The notes under the pieces: model-generated
What the model saw: the letters and a program-made list of their open reading frames with translations, nothing else
Database searches by the model: none
What the model was told of the DNA's origin: nothing
Shown here: positions 51,924 through 60,505 of the stretch, piece by piece
Numbering within the stretch: position 1 is the first letter of the stretch
Layout of the letters: each line of letters starts with the position of its first letter
Made by a program: the position numbers and the translations under genes
Source of the DNA: Mesorhizobium sp. Root102
GTDB lineage: Bacteria > Pseudomonadota > Alphaproteobacteria > Rhizobiales > Rhizobiaceae
Length of the DNA: 64,000 nucleotides
NCBI RefSeq assembly: GCF_001425625.1
Contig: NZ_LMCP01000004.1
Coordinates: 1-64,000, forward strand
Direction: 5' to 3'

Positions 51924-52328
51924 TCAGGCGACCAGCGCGTCCAGTTCCGGCAGCAGGACGACGCTTTCCTGTTCGTTGGGATCGGTGCGGGCAATGACGG
52001 CCGAGGACGGGGCGTTGCTCAGATTGGCCGGCAGATGCGGGACTCCGGCCGGAATGTAGAAGAGGTCCCCGGCCTTGACGACGATATGGTGCTCGAGCCG
52101 GTCGCCATACCAGGTGTGGACCTCGCCGGAGAGCACGTAGATCGCCGTTTCATGGTTTTCATGCAGATGCGCCTTGGCGCGGGCGCCGGGCGGCATGGTG
52201 AGCACGTGCATGCAGATGCCGGAGGCGCCGACGGTCTCCGTGGCAATGCCGGCGAAATAGGTCAATCCCTGCTTGCCTTCATAAGTGCTTTCAGGGCGGA
52301 TAAGATGACAAGTCGGTTTGGGCGACAT
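51924..52328 (-). CDS. Cupin-domain protein
   Basis: Single-domain cupin of 134 aa. The ATG at 52328 follows GGAG; the frame is open further upstream but antisense to the ABC ATPase gene and without merit. Cupin motif 1 is AKAHLHENHETAIYVLSGEV (His54, His56, Glu60), and motif 2 is AGDLFYIPAGVPHLP (His98), so a metal site is complete. Function unknown. Such stand-alone cupins may be isomerases, dioxygenases or sensors. It is divergent from the ABC operon at 52459 and convergent with the four-cysteine genes. Confidence 0.87.
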   Translation of the reverse strand: MSPKPTCHLIRPESTYEGKQGLTYFAGIATETVGASGICMHVLTMPPGARAKAHLHENHETAIYVLSGEVHTWYGDRLEHHIVVKAGDLFYIPAGVPHLPANLSNAPSSAVIARTDPNEQESVVLLPELDALVA

Positions 52329-52458
52329 CGGGAAACTCCGGGGCGTCGATTGAGTGGGACAAGACCAATGGGACAGGGCGAGTGGAAAACAACATCGCGA
52401 TAAAAGCAATCGGATTCCAGCCGGCGCCGCAGGGGCGGGAACAGGCAGGCAGCAGCCG

Positions 52459-53250
52459 ATGACAGGGACTTCGCCAGCCGTCGTCGCGGCAAGCAAACTC
52501 GGACTGACCTTCCAGACCAATGACGGGCCGGTGCAGGCGCTGTCCAATGTCGATCTTACCATCGGCAAGGGGGAGTTCGTCTCCTTCATCGGGCCTTCGG
52601 GCTGCGGCAAGACCACCCTGCTGCGCGTCATCGCCGATCTGGAGAAGCCGACCTCGGGAACGATTTCCGTCAACGGCATGACAGCAGAACAGGCGCGGGA
52701 GAAACGCGCCTACGGCTATGTCTTCCAGGCGGCGGCGCTTTTTCCGTGGCGGACCATCGAGCGCAATGTCGGGCTGCCGCTGGAGATCATGGGCCTGTCC
52801 AAGGCGGAACAAGTAGACCGGATCAAGCGTACGCTCGATCTCGTCAACCTTAGGGGCTTCGAGAAGAAATATCCCTGGCAGCTATCGGGCGGCATGCAGC
52901 AGCGCGCCTCGATAGCCCGCGCGCTGGCTTTCGATGCCGACCTCCTGCTGATGGACGAGCCATTCGGTGCGCTGGACGAGATCGTGCGCGACCACCTCAA
53001 TGAGCAATTGCTGGAACTGTGGGGGCGGACCAACAAGACGATCTGCTTCGTCACCCACTCCATTCCCGAAGCAGTCTATCTGTCGACCCGCATCGTCGTC
53101 ATGTCGCCACGTCCGGGCCGCGTCAGCGACATCATCGAATCGACGCTGCCGAAGCAGCGACCGCTCGACATCCGCGAGACGCCGGAGTTCCTGGCGATCG
53201 CAGCGCGCGTGCGCGACGGGCTGCGGGCAGGGCACAGCTATGATGATTGA
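52459..53250 (+). CDS. ABC transporter ATP-binding protein, nitrate/taurine/pyrimidine class
   Basis: 263 aa from the ATG at 52459. Walker A is GPSGCGKTT, the Q-loop lies in YVFQAAALFPWRTIE, the signature is LSGGMQQRASIARALA, Walker B is LLLMDEPFGALDE, and the H-loop is FVTHSIPEA. The ending (VVMSPRPGRVSDIIES) is typical of the TauB/SsuB/ThiZ group. First gene of an operon with two permeases and a ThiY/NMT1-type receptor. Its position right after the dihydropyrimidinase operon suggests uptake of a pyrimidine or hydantoin-like nitrogen source. Confidence 0.92.
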   Translation: MTGTSPAVVAASKLGLTFQTNDGPVQALSNVDLTIGKGEFVSFIGPSGCGKTTLLRVIADLEKPTSGTISVNGMTAEQAREKRAYGYVFQAAALFPWRTIERNVGLPLEIMGLSKAEQVDRIKRTLDLVNLRGFEKKYPWQLSGGMQQRASIARALAFDADLLLMDEPFGALDEIVRDHLNEQLLELWGRTNKTICFVTHSIPEAVYLSTRIVVMSPRPGRVSDIIESTLPKQRPLDIRETPEFLAIAARVRDGLRAGHSYDD

Positions 53251-53263
53251 GGGGGTGCGCTAG

Positions 53264-54142
53264 ATGGACTCCTTCCGCGACAAGCTCATTCCGGTGACCT
53301 CAATCCTCGCTGGGGTGGTTGTGCTCTGGTATGTCTTCGCCGTCATCCTCAACACGCCGTTCCAGCGCGATCTCGACCGCCGCGCCGGTGAAACACATAC
53401 CTTGAGCGAATTCATCGGCAAGACGCTGGCGCAGCCGAAGCCGACGCTGCCGGCTCCGCATCAGGTGGCGGTGAACTTCTTCGAGAACACCTTCCTGCGG
53501 CCCGTCACCTCGAACCGCAGCCTCGTCTACAATGCCTGGGTGACGCTGTCGTCGACGCTGCTCGGCTTTGCTTTCGGCACAGCGCTCGGCATCATCATTG
53601 CTGTCGGCATCGTGCATGTGGCGACGCTCGACCGCAGCCTGATGCCGTGGATCATCGCTTCGCAGACCATTCCGATCCTGGCGGTGGCGCCGATGATCAT
53701 CGTCGTGCTGGCCGCGGTCGGTATCACCGGCCTGGTCCCGAAGGCGATGATCTCGACCTATCTGTCATTCTTTCCGGTGACGGTGGGCATGGTGAAGGGC
53801 CTGCGTTCGCCCGAGATCATGCATCTCGACCTGATGCACACCTACAATGCTAGTGGTGCGCAGACCTTCTGGAAGCTGCGCGTGCCGGCCTCGGTGCCAT
53901 TCCTGTTCACGTCAATGAAAGTGGCGGTGGCGGCAAGCCTGGTCGGTGCAATCGTCGGCGAACTGCCCACAGGCGCTGTCGCCGGCATCGGCGCCAAGCT
54001 TTTGGCCGGCGCCTATTACAGCCAGTCCATCGACATCTGGTCGGCGCTGGTCGCCGGTTCGGTGGTAGCCGCACTTCTGGTCATGGTGGTCGGCATTGCC
54101 GGGCGTATCGTCGACCGCGCCATGGGCGGGAGGCCGGCATGA
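53264..54142 (+). CDS. ABC transporter permease 1 of the NMT1/ThiY-type importer
   Basis: 292-aa inner-membrane protein of the TauC/SsuC/ThiX class. An N-terminal helix (ILAGVVVLWYVFAVIL) is followed by a loop and five more hydrophobic segments. The EAA loop that contacts the ATPase reads LMHTYNASGAQTFWKLRVPA. Its stop overlaps the start of the second permease by 4 bp, so expression is coupled. Substrate is the same as for the operon as a whole. Confidence 0.9.
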   Translation: MDSFRDKLIPVTSILAGVVVLWYVFAVILNTPFQRDLDRRAGETHTLSEFIGKTLAQPKPTLPAPHQVAVNFFENTFLRPVTSNRSLVYNAWVTLSSTLLGFAFGTALGIIIAVGIVHVATLDRSLMPWIIASQTIPILAVAPMIIVVLAAVGITGLVPKAMISTYLSFFPVTVGMVKGLRSPEIMHLDLMHTYNASGAQTFWKLRVPASVPFLFTSMKVAVAASLVGAIVGELPTGAVAGIGAKLLAGAYYSQSIDIWSALVAGSVVAALLVMVVGIAGRIVDRAMGGRPA

Positions 54143-55293
54143 ACTGGCTGAAACCCTCCTGGCAAGCAGCGCTGGCGCTCGTGCTGTGCCTGATCGCGGT
54201 GGCGCTCGGCCCGATCGGCGCGCCGAAAGTGGATCCACTGGCGCAGCCTGCAGGGACTTTGATATATCCCTATGTAGCGACGAACTGGCTGATCTTCGGC
54301 GTGCTGCTTCTCGCCGCTTTGATCTCGATGGCCAGAATACCGTCCATCGTCGAAGCCGTTGTGCTTTTCATCGGCGCGCATCTGGTGGCCTGGCTGCTGA
54401 TTGGCGGCATCGCCGGCTTCGAAGGTCTGGCGCGGGCGCCGTTTTTCCTGCTGCTCGCCGCCGCCTGGCTGCTCGGCTGGCGTTGCGTGGCAGTGCTGTC
54501 GTCATCGCGTCCTTTCGCCAAATGGGCTCGCACCGCGCTGCGCCTGATCATCCCCGCCATCTTCGGTGCCTGGATCCTGATCATCTGGGAAGCGGTGACG
54601 CGGGGTGCCGGCATCCCTTTCATCCTGTTGCCGCCGCCAAGCGCCATCGGCGCGCGCATCGCCGGTTCGCTGCCGGTGCTCGGCGCCGATGTCCGCCAGA
54701 CCATCTTCAAGGCGGTGATCTTCGGCTATGTCGTGGGCAGCGGCGCCGGTTTCATCACTGCCGTGCTCGCCGACCGGGTGCCGTTCCTGCGGCGCGGGCT
54801 CTTGCCGATCGGCAACATGGTCTCGGCGCTGCCGATCATCGGCGTCGCGCCGATCATGGTCATGTGGTTCGGTTTCGACTGGCAGTCCAAGGCGGCGGTG
54901 GTCATCATCATGACCTTCTTCCCGATGCTGGTGAACACGGTCGCCGGCCTGGCCGCCTCCGGCCATATGGAGCGCGATCTGATGCGCACCTACGCGTCTG
55001 GCTACTGGCAGACGCTGCTGAAGCTCAGGCTGCCGGCAGCCGCGCCCTTCATCTTCAACGCACTGAAGATCAACTCGACGCTGGCGCTGATCGGCGCCAT
55101 CGTCGCCGAGTTCTTCGGCACGCCCGTCGTCGGCATGGGCTTCCGCATCTCGACCGAGGTCGGGCGGATGAACATCGACATGGTCTGGGCCGAAATCGCA
55201 GTTGCAGCACTTGCGGGTTCGGTCTTTTATGGCGTGGTCGCTCTTGTCGAAAGAGCCGTCACGTTTTGGCATCCCTCTGTCCGTGGTGGATAG
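54139..55293 (+). CDS. ABC transporter permease 2, extended N-terminus
   Basis: 384 aa. The C-terminal ~250 residues are a standard permease domain with EAA loop LMRTYASGYWQTLLKLRLPA, closely parallel to that of its partner. The N-terminal ~130 residues add about four hydrophobic helices (ALALVLCLIAVALGPIGA, TNWLIFGVLLLAALISMA, AVVLFIGAHLVAWLLIGGIA, APFFLLLAAAWLLGWRCVA) not needed for the core fold. The transporter therefore uses two different permeases, one of them enlarged. Confidence 0.9.
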   Translation: MNWLKPSWQAALALVLCLIAVALGPIGAPKVDPLAQPAGTLIYPYVATNWLIFGVLLLAALISMARIPSIVEAVVLFIGAHLVAWLLIGGIAGFEGLARAPFFLLLAAAWLLGWRCVAVLSSSRPFAKWARTALRLIIPAIFGAWILIIWEAVTRGAGIPFILLPPPSAIGARIAGSLPVLGADVRQTIFKAVIFGYVVGSGAGFITAVLADRVPFLRRGLLPIGNMVSALPIIGVAPIMVMWFGFDWQSKAAVVIIMTFFPMLVNTVAGLAASGHMERDLMRTYASGYWQTLLKLRLPAAAPFIFNALKINSTLALIGAIVAEFFGTPVVGMGFRISTEVGRMNIDMVWAEIAVAALAGSVFYGVVALVERAVTFWHPSVRGG

Positions 55294-55334
55294 GGGCGGT
55301 GGGTTTAAGGGCACTAACTTCAGAGGGTAAAAAC

Positions 55335-56306
55335 ATGAAAAGACTTGTTATTCCTGTTCTGGCCGGCGCGATGTCGCTTGCCGCTTTCCAGGCAATGGCC
55401 GCCGACAAGGTGACGTTGCAGCTGAAATGGGTCACGCAGGCCCAGTTTGCCGGCTACTATGTCGCCAAGGCCAAGGGTTTCTATGACGCCGAGGGTCTCG
55501 ACGTCGACATCAAGCCGGGCGGTCCCGACATAGCGCCCGAGCAGGTGATCGCAGGCGGCGGCGCCGACGTCATCGTCGACTGGATGGGCGGTGCGCTGGC
55601 CGCCCGCGAAAAGGGCGTGCCGCTGGTCAACATCGCCCAGCCGTTCAAGAAGGCCGGCATGGAACTGGTCTGCCCGAAGGACGGACCGATCAAGACCGAA
55701 GCCGACTTCAAGGGCCACACGCTCGGCGTCTGGTTCTTCGGCAACGAGTATCCGTTCTACGCCTGGATGAACAAGCTCGGTCTCAAGACCGAGGGCGGCC
55801 CGGATGGCGTCACCGTGCTCAAGCAGAGCTTCGACGTGCAGCCGCTGATCCAGAAGCAGGCGGATTGCATTTCGGTTATGACCTACAACGAGTACTGGCA
55901 GCTGATCGACGCCGGCTACAAGCCGGAACAGCTGACCGTGTTCAACTACTCGGCGATGGGCAACGACCTGCTCGAGGACGGGCTCTATGCCTCGGAAGAC
56001 AAGCTCAAGGATCCGGCCTTCGAAGACAAGATGGTGCGTTTCGTGCGTGCCTCGATGAAGGGCTGGAAATACGCCATCGACCACAATGACGAGGCCGCAG
56101 GCATCGTCATGGACGGCGGCGGCCAGGACGAGAACCACCAGAAGCGCATGATGAGCGAAGTCGCCAAGCTGATCGACAATGCCGATGGCAAGCTCGATCC
56201 GGCGACCTACGAGCGCACCGCCAAGGCGCTGCTCGACCAGAAGATCATCACCAAGGAGCCGACCGGCGCCTACACCACCACGATCACGGACAAGGCGGTC
56301 AAGTAA
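55335..56306 (+). CDS. ABC transporter substrate-binding protein, NMT1/ThiY-like
   Basis: 323-aa periplasmic receptor. The signal peptide MKRLVIPVLAGAMSLAAFQA ends at AMA-AD. The mature protein opens with VTLQLKWVTQAQFAGYYVAK and VIADWMGGAL-like segments (here VIVDWMGGALAARE), typical of the pyrimidine-precursor/riboflavin receptor group ThiY/RibY. AGAGGG precedes the ATG at 55335 by 8 nt. The ligand cannot be fixed from sequence: hydroxymethylpyrimidine or formylaminopyrimidine (thiamine salvage), riboflavin, or free pyrimidines are all consistent. The adjacent pyrimidine-degradation operon favours a pyrimidine. Confidence 0.88.
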   Translation: MKRLVIPVLAGAMSLAAFQAMAADKVTLQLKWVTQAQFAGYYVAKAKGFYDAEGLDVDIKPGGPDIAPEQVIAGGGADVIVDWMGGALAAREKGVPLVNIAQPFKKAGMELVCPKDGPIKTEADFKGHTLGVWFFGNEYPFYAWMNKLGLKTEGGPDGVTVLKQSFDVQPLIQKQADCISVMTYNEYWQLIDAGYKPEQLTVFNYSAMGNDLLEDGLYASEDKLKDPAFEDKMVRFVRASMKGWKYAIDHNDEAAGIVMDGGGQDENHQKRMMSEVAKLIDNADGKLDPATYERTAKALLDQKIITKEPTGAYTTTITDKAVK

Positions 56307-56333
56307 GCCTAGCCGGCAACATCTCGATCTCGA

Positions 56334-56371
56334 AACGGCGCCTCTGGCAAAAAAATGCTAGAGGCGCCGTT
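56334..56371. terminator. Bidirectional terminator between the receptor and Lrp genes
   Basis: AACGGCGCCTCT and AGAGGCGCCGTT form a 12-bp stem with a 14-nt A-rich loop. It lies 27 bp after the receptor stop and covers the last codons of the convergent Lrp-type gene. The U-tract is weak (CCTTTA). Confidence 0.7.
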
Positions 56372-56816
56372 CCTTTATGGTGTTCATGACGAAGCTGGTC
56401 TCGATAGAGGCGACGCATTTCAGCCGCGCGATCTTTTCCTTGATGAAGCGCTCGTACTGCTCGAGGTTTCCCGTCACCACCTTCAGCACATAGTCGCGCG
56501 AACCGGTGACGAGGTGGCATTCCAGCACCTCTTCCCAGCCGCGGATCGCGTCCTCGAACATGACGATCTCGTCTTCGTTCTGGCGGCTGAGCCGGATGGT
56601 GGCGATGGCGACCATGCTCCAGCCGAAGGCGGCCGGATCGATCAGCGTGGTGTAGCCTCTGATAACACCGGTCTCCTCTAGCCGCCGCACCCGCCGCAGG
56701 CAGGGCGACGGCGACAGGCCGATCCGCTCGGCAAGCTCGTTGTTGGTGATGCGGGCGTCAGCCTGCAGTTCGCGCAGGATCTTGCGGTCGAAATCGTCGG
56801 CTATCTTCTGCTGCAC
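56358..56816 (-). CDS. Lrp/AsnC-family transcriptional regulator
   Basis: 152 aa from a GTG at 56816 with GGAGAG 8 nt upstream; longer in-frame starts to 56951 lack family similarity. The N-terminal HTH reads DDFDRKILRELQADARITNN, then LAERIGLSPSPCLRRVRRLE. The C-terminal RAM effector-binding domain covers WSMVAIATIRL to the end. Such regulators usually sense an amino acid and control an adjacent catabolic gene; here the divergent neighbour (123 bp away) is a PLP enzyme of the methionine gamma-lyase/cystathionine synthase type. Confidence 0.92.
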   Translation of the reverse strand: MQQKIADDFDRKILRELQADARITNNELAERIGLSPSPCLRRVRRLEETGVIRGYTTLIDPAAFGWSMVAIATIRLSRQNEDEIVMFEDAIRGWEEVLECHLVTGSRDYVLKVVTGNLEQYERFIKEKIARLKCVASIETSFVMNTIKERRL

Positions 56817-56938
56817 TTTTGGTCTCTCCAGGCAGTTTGTTGCGGGAATGCATCCATGCGAGCCCAAGAATAGCAAGGACTGGCTGATCGAGATCGCATA
56901 AATTGCCGCGCAACACTCTTTCAAAAGCAGGAAAAACC

Positions 56939-58222
56939 ATGACCGCGCCACGCCCGTCGAAAACCCATATCGGCAACCACAAACTCCACCCGGAGACGCT
57001 GATGCTGAGCTATGGCTTCGATCCGCAGCTTTCGGAGGGCGCGGTCAAGCCACCGGTGTTCCTGACCTCGACCTTCGTGTTCAAATCGGCGGAAGAGGGC
57101 CGCGACTTCTTCGACTACACATCCGGCCGCAAGGAGCCGCCGAGCGGCACGGCGTCCGGCCTGGTCTATTCGCGCTTCAACCATCCCAACAGCGAGATCG
57201 TCGAGGACCGGCTGGCGATCTATGAGGGGACGGATGCCTGCATCCTGTTTTCATCAGGCATGTCGGCAATCGCCACGACCCTGCTCGCCTATGCCCGCCC
57301 AGGCGACGTCCTCCTGCATTCGCAGCCCCTCTATGGCGGCACGGAGACGCTTTTGACGCGCACGCTTGCTGGTTTCGGCATCGGCGCTGTTGGCTTCGTG
57401 GACGGCGTCGACGAGACGGCGGTGCGTACGGCCGCCGACGCGGCCGTCGCGAAGGGCCGCGTTTCGGTCATCCTGATCGAGACGCCGTCAAATCCGACCA
57501 ACAGCCTGGTCGACATCGGATTGATGCGCAAGATCGCCGATGAGATCGGTGCGAGCCAAGGGTCGACGCCGATCGTCGTCTGCGACAACACGCTGCTCGG
57601 CCCGGTGTTCCAGCGGCCGATCGAACACGGCGCCGACGTGTCCGTCTATTCGCTGACCAAATATGTCGGTGGCCATTCCGACCTGATTGCGGGCGCCGCC
57701 ATGGGCAGCAAGGCGGTTACCAAGCCGATCAAGGCGCTGCGCGGCGCGATTGGCACGCAGCTCGACCCGCATTCCTGCTGGATGCTTGGGCGCTCGCTGG
57801 AGACGCTGTCGATCCGCATGGAGCGCGCCAACGATAATGCGCGCCTGGTCGCCGAATTCCTGCGCGATCATGCCAAGGTCGAGAAGGTGCATTACCTGCC
57901 GTTCCTGGGCGAGGACACGCCGGCGGGCCGCGCCTACAGAGCGCAATGCACCGGTGCCGGCTCGACCTTCTCCTTTGATATCAAGGGCGGGGAGAAGGCA
58001 GCTTTCGCCTTTCTCAACAACCTGCAGATATTCAAGCTGGCGGTGAGCCTGGGCGGAACGGAATCCTTGGCCAGCCACCCCGCAGCCATGACCCATTCGG
58101 GCATTCCCTTCGAGGTGCGCCAGCGCATCGGCGTGCTGGAGACCACGGTCAGGCTGTCCATCGGCGTCGAGCACCCGGACGATCTGATCGCCGACCTGAC
58201 GCAGGCGCTGGCGACGGTCTGA
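56939..58222 (+). CDS. Cys/Met-metabolism PLP enzyme (cystathionine gamma-synthase / methionine gamma-lyase type)
   Basis: 427 aa from the ATG at 56939 (AGGA upstream). Fold-type I PLP enzyme. [19 protein letters not shown] is the phosphate-binding region, [14 protein letters not shown] contains the Asp facing the pyridine nitrogen, and [11 protein letters not shown] supplies the Schiff-base Lys. The C-terminal [17 protein letters not shown] is the substrate-binding block of the family. Gamma-synthase, gamma-lyase and O-acylhomoserine sulfhydrylase activities share these motifs, so the precise reaction is open. Divergent from an Lrp-type regulator. Confidence 0.88.
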   Translation: MTAPRPSKTHIGNHKLHPETLMLSYGFDPQLSEGAVKPPVFLTSTFVFKSAEEGRDFFDYTSGRKEPPSGTASGLVYSRFNHPNSEIVEDRLAIYEGTDACILFSSGMSAIATTLLAYARPGDVLLHSQPLYGGTETLLTRTLAGFGIGAVGFVDGVDETAVRTAADAAVAKGRVSVILIETPSNPTNSLVDIGLMRKIADEIGASQGSTPIVVCDNTLLGPVFQRPIEHGADVSVYSLTKYVGGHSDLIAGAAMGSKAVTKPIKALRGAIGTQLDPHSCWMLGRSLETLSIRMERANDNARLVAEFLRDHAKVEKVHYLPFLGEDTPAGRAYRAQCTGAGSTFSFDIKGGEKAAFAFLNNLQIFKLAVSLGGTESLASHPAAMTHSGIPFEVRQRIGVLETTVRLSIGVEHPDDLIADLTQALATV

Positions 58223-58238
58223 ACCGTCTCCGGGTCGT

Positions 58239-58255
58239 CCGCGGCTCCGCGGTTT
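58239..58255 (+). terminator. Weak hairpin after the PLP enzyme gene
   Basis: CCGCGG-CT-CCGCGG followed by TTT, 17 bp after the stop; effectively a 5-bp stem. The remaining ~100 bp up to the CHRD gene would hold its promoter. Confidence 0.4.
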
Positions 58256-58362
58256 GCACATAAGCGTTACCGGGCGGAGCCTTCTGCTCTCACAACCGTT
58301 GTGTCGGTGCATCCGCGCGCCGGGGAGCCGCGGAGGATGTTGCTCGTCAAACGGAGATTCTC

Positions 58363-58806
58363 ATGCGTATCCAATCCTTGGCACCAATGCTTTCGGCACT
58401 TGCCATCTCGGCGTCCTTCGTCATGGCTTCATCGGCCCTGGCCGAGACGGTGAAGCTGACGGCAACGCTCGACGGCGGTCAGCAGAACCCGCCGGTGACC
58501 ACGAAAGGCAAGGGGACGGCCGCTCTCACCTTCGACACGGTCAAGAAGAAGCTCAGCTGGAACGTCAAATATTCCGGGCTGAGCGGGCCGGCCACAGCAG
58601 GACACATTCACGGCCCAGCCGCGATTGGTGAGAACGCCGGGGTGGCGATCCCGTTCAAGGGCAAGCTCAAGAGCCCGATCAAGGGTTCGGCTGTCCTGAC
58701 CGACGCGCAGGCCGCCGACCTGATGGCCGGCAAGGACTATGTCAACGTGCATACGGCGGTCAACAAGGACGGCGAAATCCGTGGCCAGATCGAGGCGGCG
58801 AAATAG
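58363..58806 (+). CDS. Secreted CHRD-domain protein
   Basis: 147 aa with a signal peptide ending SSALA-ET and one CHRD domain. Its core is LTATLDGGQQNPPVTTKGKG, with TAGHIHGPAAIGENAGVAIP in the middle and YVNVHTAVNKDGEIRGQIE at the end. In eukaryotes the fold is part of chordin; in bacteria these small periplasmic proteins have no established role, though the conserved His residues hint at metal binding. ACGGAGA is the ribosome-binding site. Monocistronic, ended by a good terminator. Confidence 0.9.
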   Translation: MRIQSLAPMLSALAISASFVMASSALAETVKLTATLDGGQQNPPVTTKGKGTAALTFDTVKKKLSWNVKYSGLSGPATAGHIHGPAAIGENAGVAIPFKGKLKSPIKGSAVLTDAQAADLMAGKDYVNVHTAVNKDGEIRGQIEAAK

Positions 58807-58824
58807 CGCAAGCCGCGTTGACAG

Positions 58825-58851
58825 AAAGGGGCGGGCGACTGCCCCTTTTTT
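58825..58851. terminator. Rho-independent terminator after the CHRD gene
   Basis: AAAGGGGC and GCCCCTTT flank an 8-nt loop, followed by further T residues (six in a row overall). The A-rich left arm could also serve the convergent TPP-enzyme gene that ends at 58856. Confidence 0.85.
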
Positions 58852-58855
58852 GTAA

Positions 58856-60505
58856 CTACGCCTTGTCGCGTATCTGGGTCATCGTCTTGCTCGGCGTGAT
58901 CGCTTCGGGGTCGAGCCGGATTTCGACGATCGCCGGCTTGCCGCTGGCGCGGGCGCGTTCGAAGGCCGCAGCGAAATCCGCTGTCTTCTCGACCGTTTCG
59001 CCATGGCCGCCATAGGCGCGGGCGAGGGCCGCGAAATCGGGGTTCCTGAGATCGGTGGCGACGACGCGACCGGGATATTCGCGCTCCTGATGCATGCGGA
59101 TGGTGCCGTAGATCCCATTGTTGACGACGACGACCACGATCGGCAGGTCATATTGCACGGCAGTGGCGAATTCCTGCCCGTTCATCAGGAAGCAGCCGTC
59201 GCCGGCGAAGGCAACCACGGTGCGATCCGGAAACAGCTCTTTGGCGGCGACTGCCGCAGGCGTGCCATAGCCCATCGAGCCTGACGTCGGCGCTGCCTGC
59301 GTGGCGAAGCGGCGGAAGCGGTGGAAGCGATGCACCCAGGTGGCGTAATTGCCGGCGCCGTTGGTGAGGATGGTGTCGTCGGGCAGCATTTTTTCCAGGT
59401 AGTTCATGATCGGCCCCATCTGGACCGAGCCGGGGCCGCTTTCCGGCGGTGTCGACCATTCGAGATAGGCGGCATGCAGCTTTGGCGTCTCGGCTGCCCA
59501 AGTCGGCGCCGAGGCTGGCTTGCGCCTGGCGAAAGCTTCGACAAAGGCAGACGGCGAGGCGTTGATCGCCAATGCCGGCCGGTAGACGCGGCCGAGTTCG
59601 CCGGCGTCGGCATGGACATGCACCAGCGTCTGGTCGGGATAGGGGCTTTTCAGCAGCGTGTAGTCCGAGGAGGGCATTTCGCCCATGCGGCCGCCGACCA
59701 GCAGCACGAGATCGGCCTGCTTGATCGCTGTCGCCAGCTTCGGGTTGATGCCGATGCCGACATCGCCGGCATAGTTCGGATGCAGATGATCGAACAGCAT
59801 CTGGCGGCGGAAGGAGCAGCCGACCGGCAGCGACCACGCCTCGGCGATCGTGCGCATCCGCGCCACCGCCTCGGCGTCCCAGCGCGTGCCGCCAAGGATG
59901 ACGAACGGCCGCTTGGCCTTGGCCAGCAGCTTTTCCAGCGCATTAAGCTCGGTTTCGCCCGGCCGGGTTTCGACCGGTGTGTGCGGCAAGGCGATGGGCG
60001 CTTCGACGACACTGGTCAGCATGTCTTCCGGCAGCGAGATGACCACCGGGCCGGGGCGGCCCGATGTCGCCACCGCGAAGGCGCGGGTGACGAATTCCGG
60101 GATGCGCGAGGCATCGTCGATCTCGACCACCCATTTGGCGATGTCACCGAAGAACCTTTTGTAGTCCACTTCCTGGAAAGCCTCACGCTCCTTGGCGTGG
60201 CTGGCGACCTGGCCGATGAACAGGATGACGGGTATCGAATCCTGCATGGCGATGTGGATACCGGCCGAGGCGTTGGTGGCGCCGGGGCCGCGGGTGACGA
60301 AGCAGATGCCGGGCTTGCCGGTCAGGCGGCCGTGGCAGTCGGCCATCATGGCGGCACCGCCTTCCTGGCGGCAGACGATGGTGCGGATCGCTGAATCGTG
60401 CAGCGCGTCGAGCACCGCCAGATAGGATTCACCGGGCACGCAATAGATGCGGTCGGTGCCGTTGGCTTCGAGCGCGTCGACGATCAGTTGTCCGCCGGTC
60501 TTCAT
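58856..60505 (-). CDS. Thiamine-pyrophosphate enzyme, acetolactate synthase-like
   Basis: 549 aa. TPP_N domain starts at GGQLIVDALEANGTDRIYCV, with the catalytic Glu of the cofactor activation site in CRQEGGAAMMAD. The TPP-binding motif is GDGCFLMNGQEFATAVQYDL followed by NNGIYGT. It resembles the large-subunit-like proteins of unknown substrate rather than true IlvB; no small subunit is adjacent. Its start overlaps the stop of a CoA-transferase family III gene by 4 bp. This pairing recalls oxalyl-CoA decarboxylase plus formyl-CoA transferase, but other acyl-CoA or 2-oxo acid chemistry is equally possible. Confidence 0.88.
   Translation of the reverse strand: MKTGGQLIVDALEANGTDRIYCVPGESYLAVLDALHDSAIRTIVCRQEGGAAMMADCHGRLTGKPGICFVTRGPGATNASAGIHIAMQDSIPVILFIGQVASHAKEREAFQEVDYKRFFGDIAKWVVEIDDASRIPEFVTRAFAVATSGRPGPVVISLPEDMLTSVVEAPIALPHTPVETRPGETELNALEKLLAKAKRPFVILGGTRWDAEAVARMRTIAEAWSLPVGCSFRRQMLFDHLHPNYAGDVGIGINPKLATAIKQADLVLLVGGRMGEMPSSDYTLLKSPYPDQTLVHVHADAGELGRVYRPALAINASPSAFVEAFARRKPASAPTWAAETPKLHAAYLEWSTPPESGPGSVQMGPIMNYLEKMLPDDTILTNGAGNYATWVHRFHRFRRFATQAAPTSGSMGYGTPAAVAAKELFPDRTVVAFAGDGCFLMNGQEFATAVQYDLPIVVVVVNNGIYGTIRMHQEREYPGRVVATDLRNPDFAALARAYGGHGETVEKTADFAAAFERARASGKPAIVEIRLDPEAITPSKTMTQIRDKA

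Noticed and set aside
52361..52376. Third RutR box (AAGACCAATGGGACAG) before the ABC operon
   Set aside because: Five mismatches from the consensus and little symmetry, so not supported, although RutR control of the importer would make sense.
54096..56306. 736-codon frame joining antiphase permease sequence to the receptor gene
   Set aside because: The receptor begins at ATG 55335 with a signal peptide and ribosome-binding site; the upstream part is out-of-frame permease DNA.
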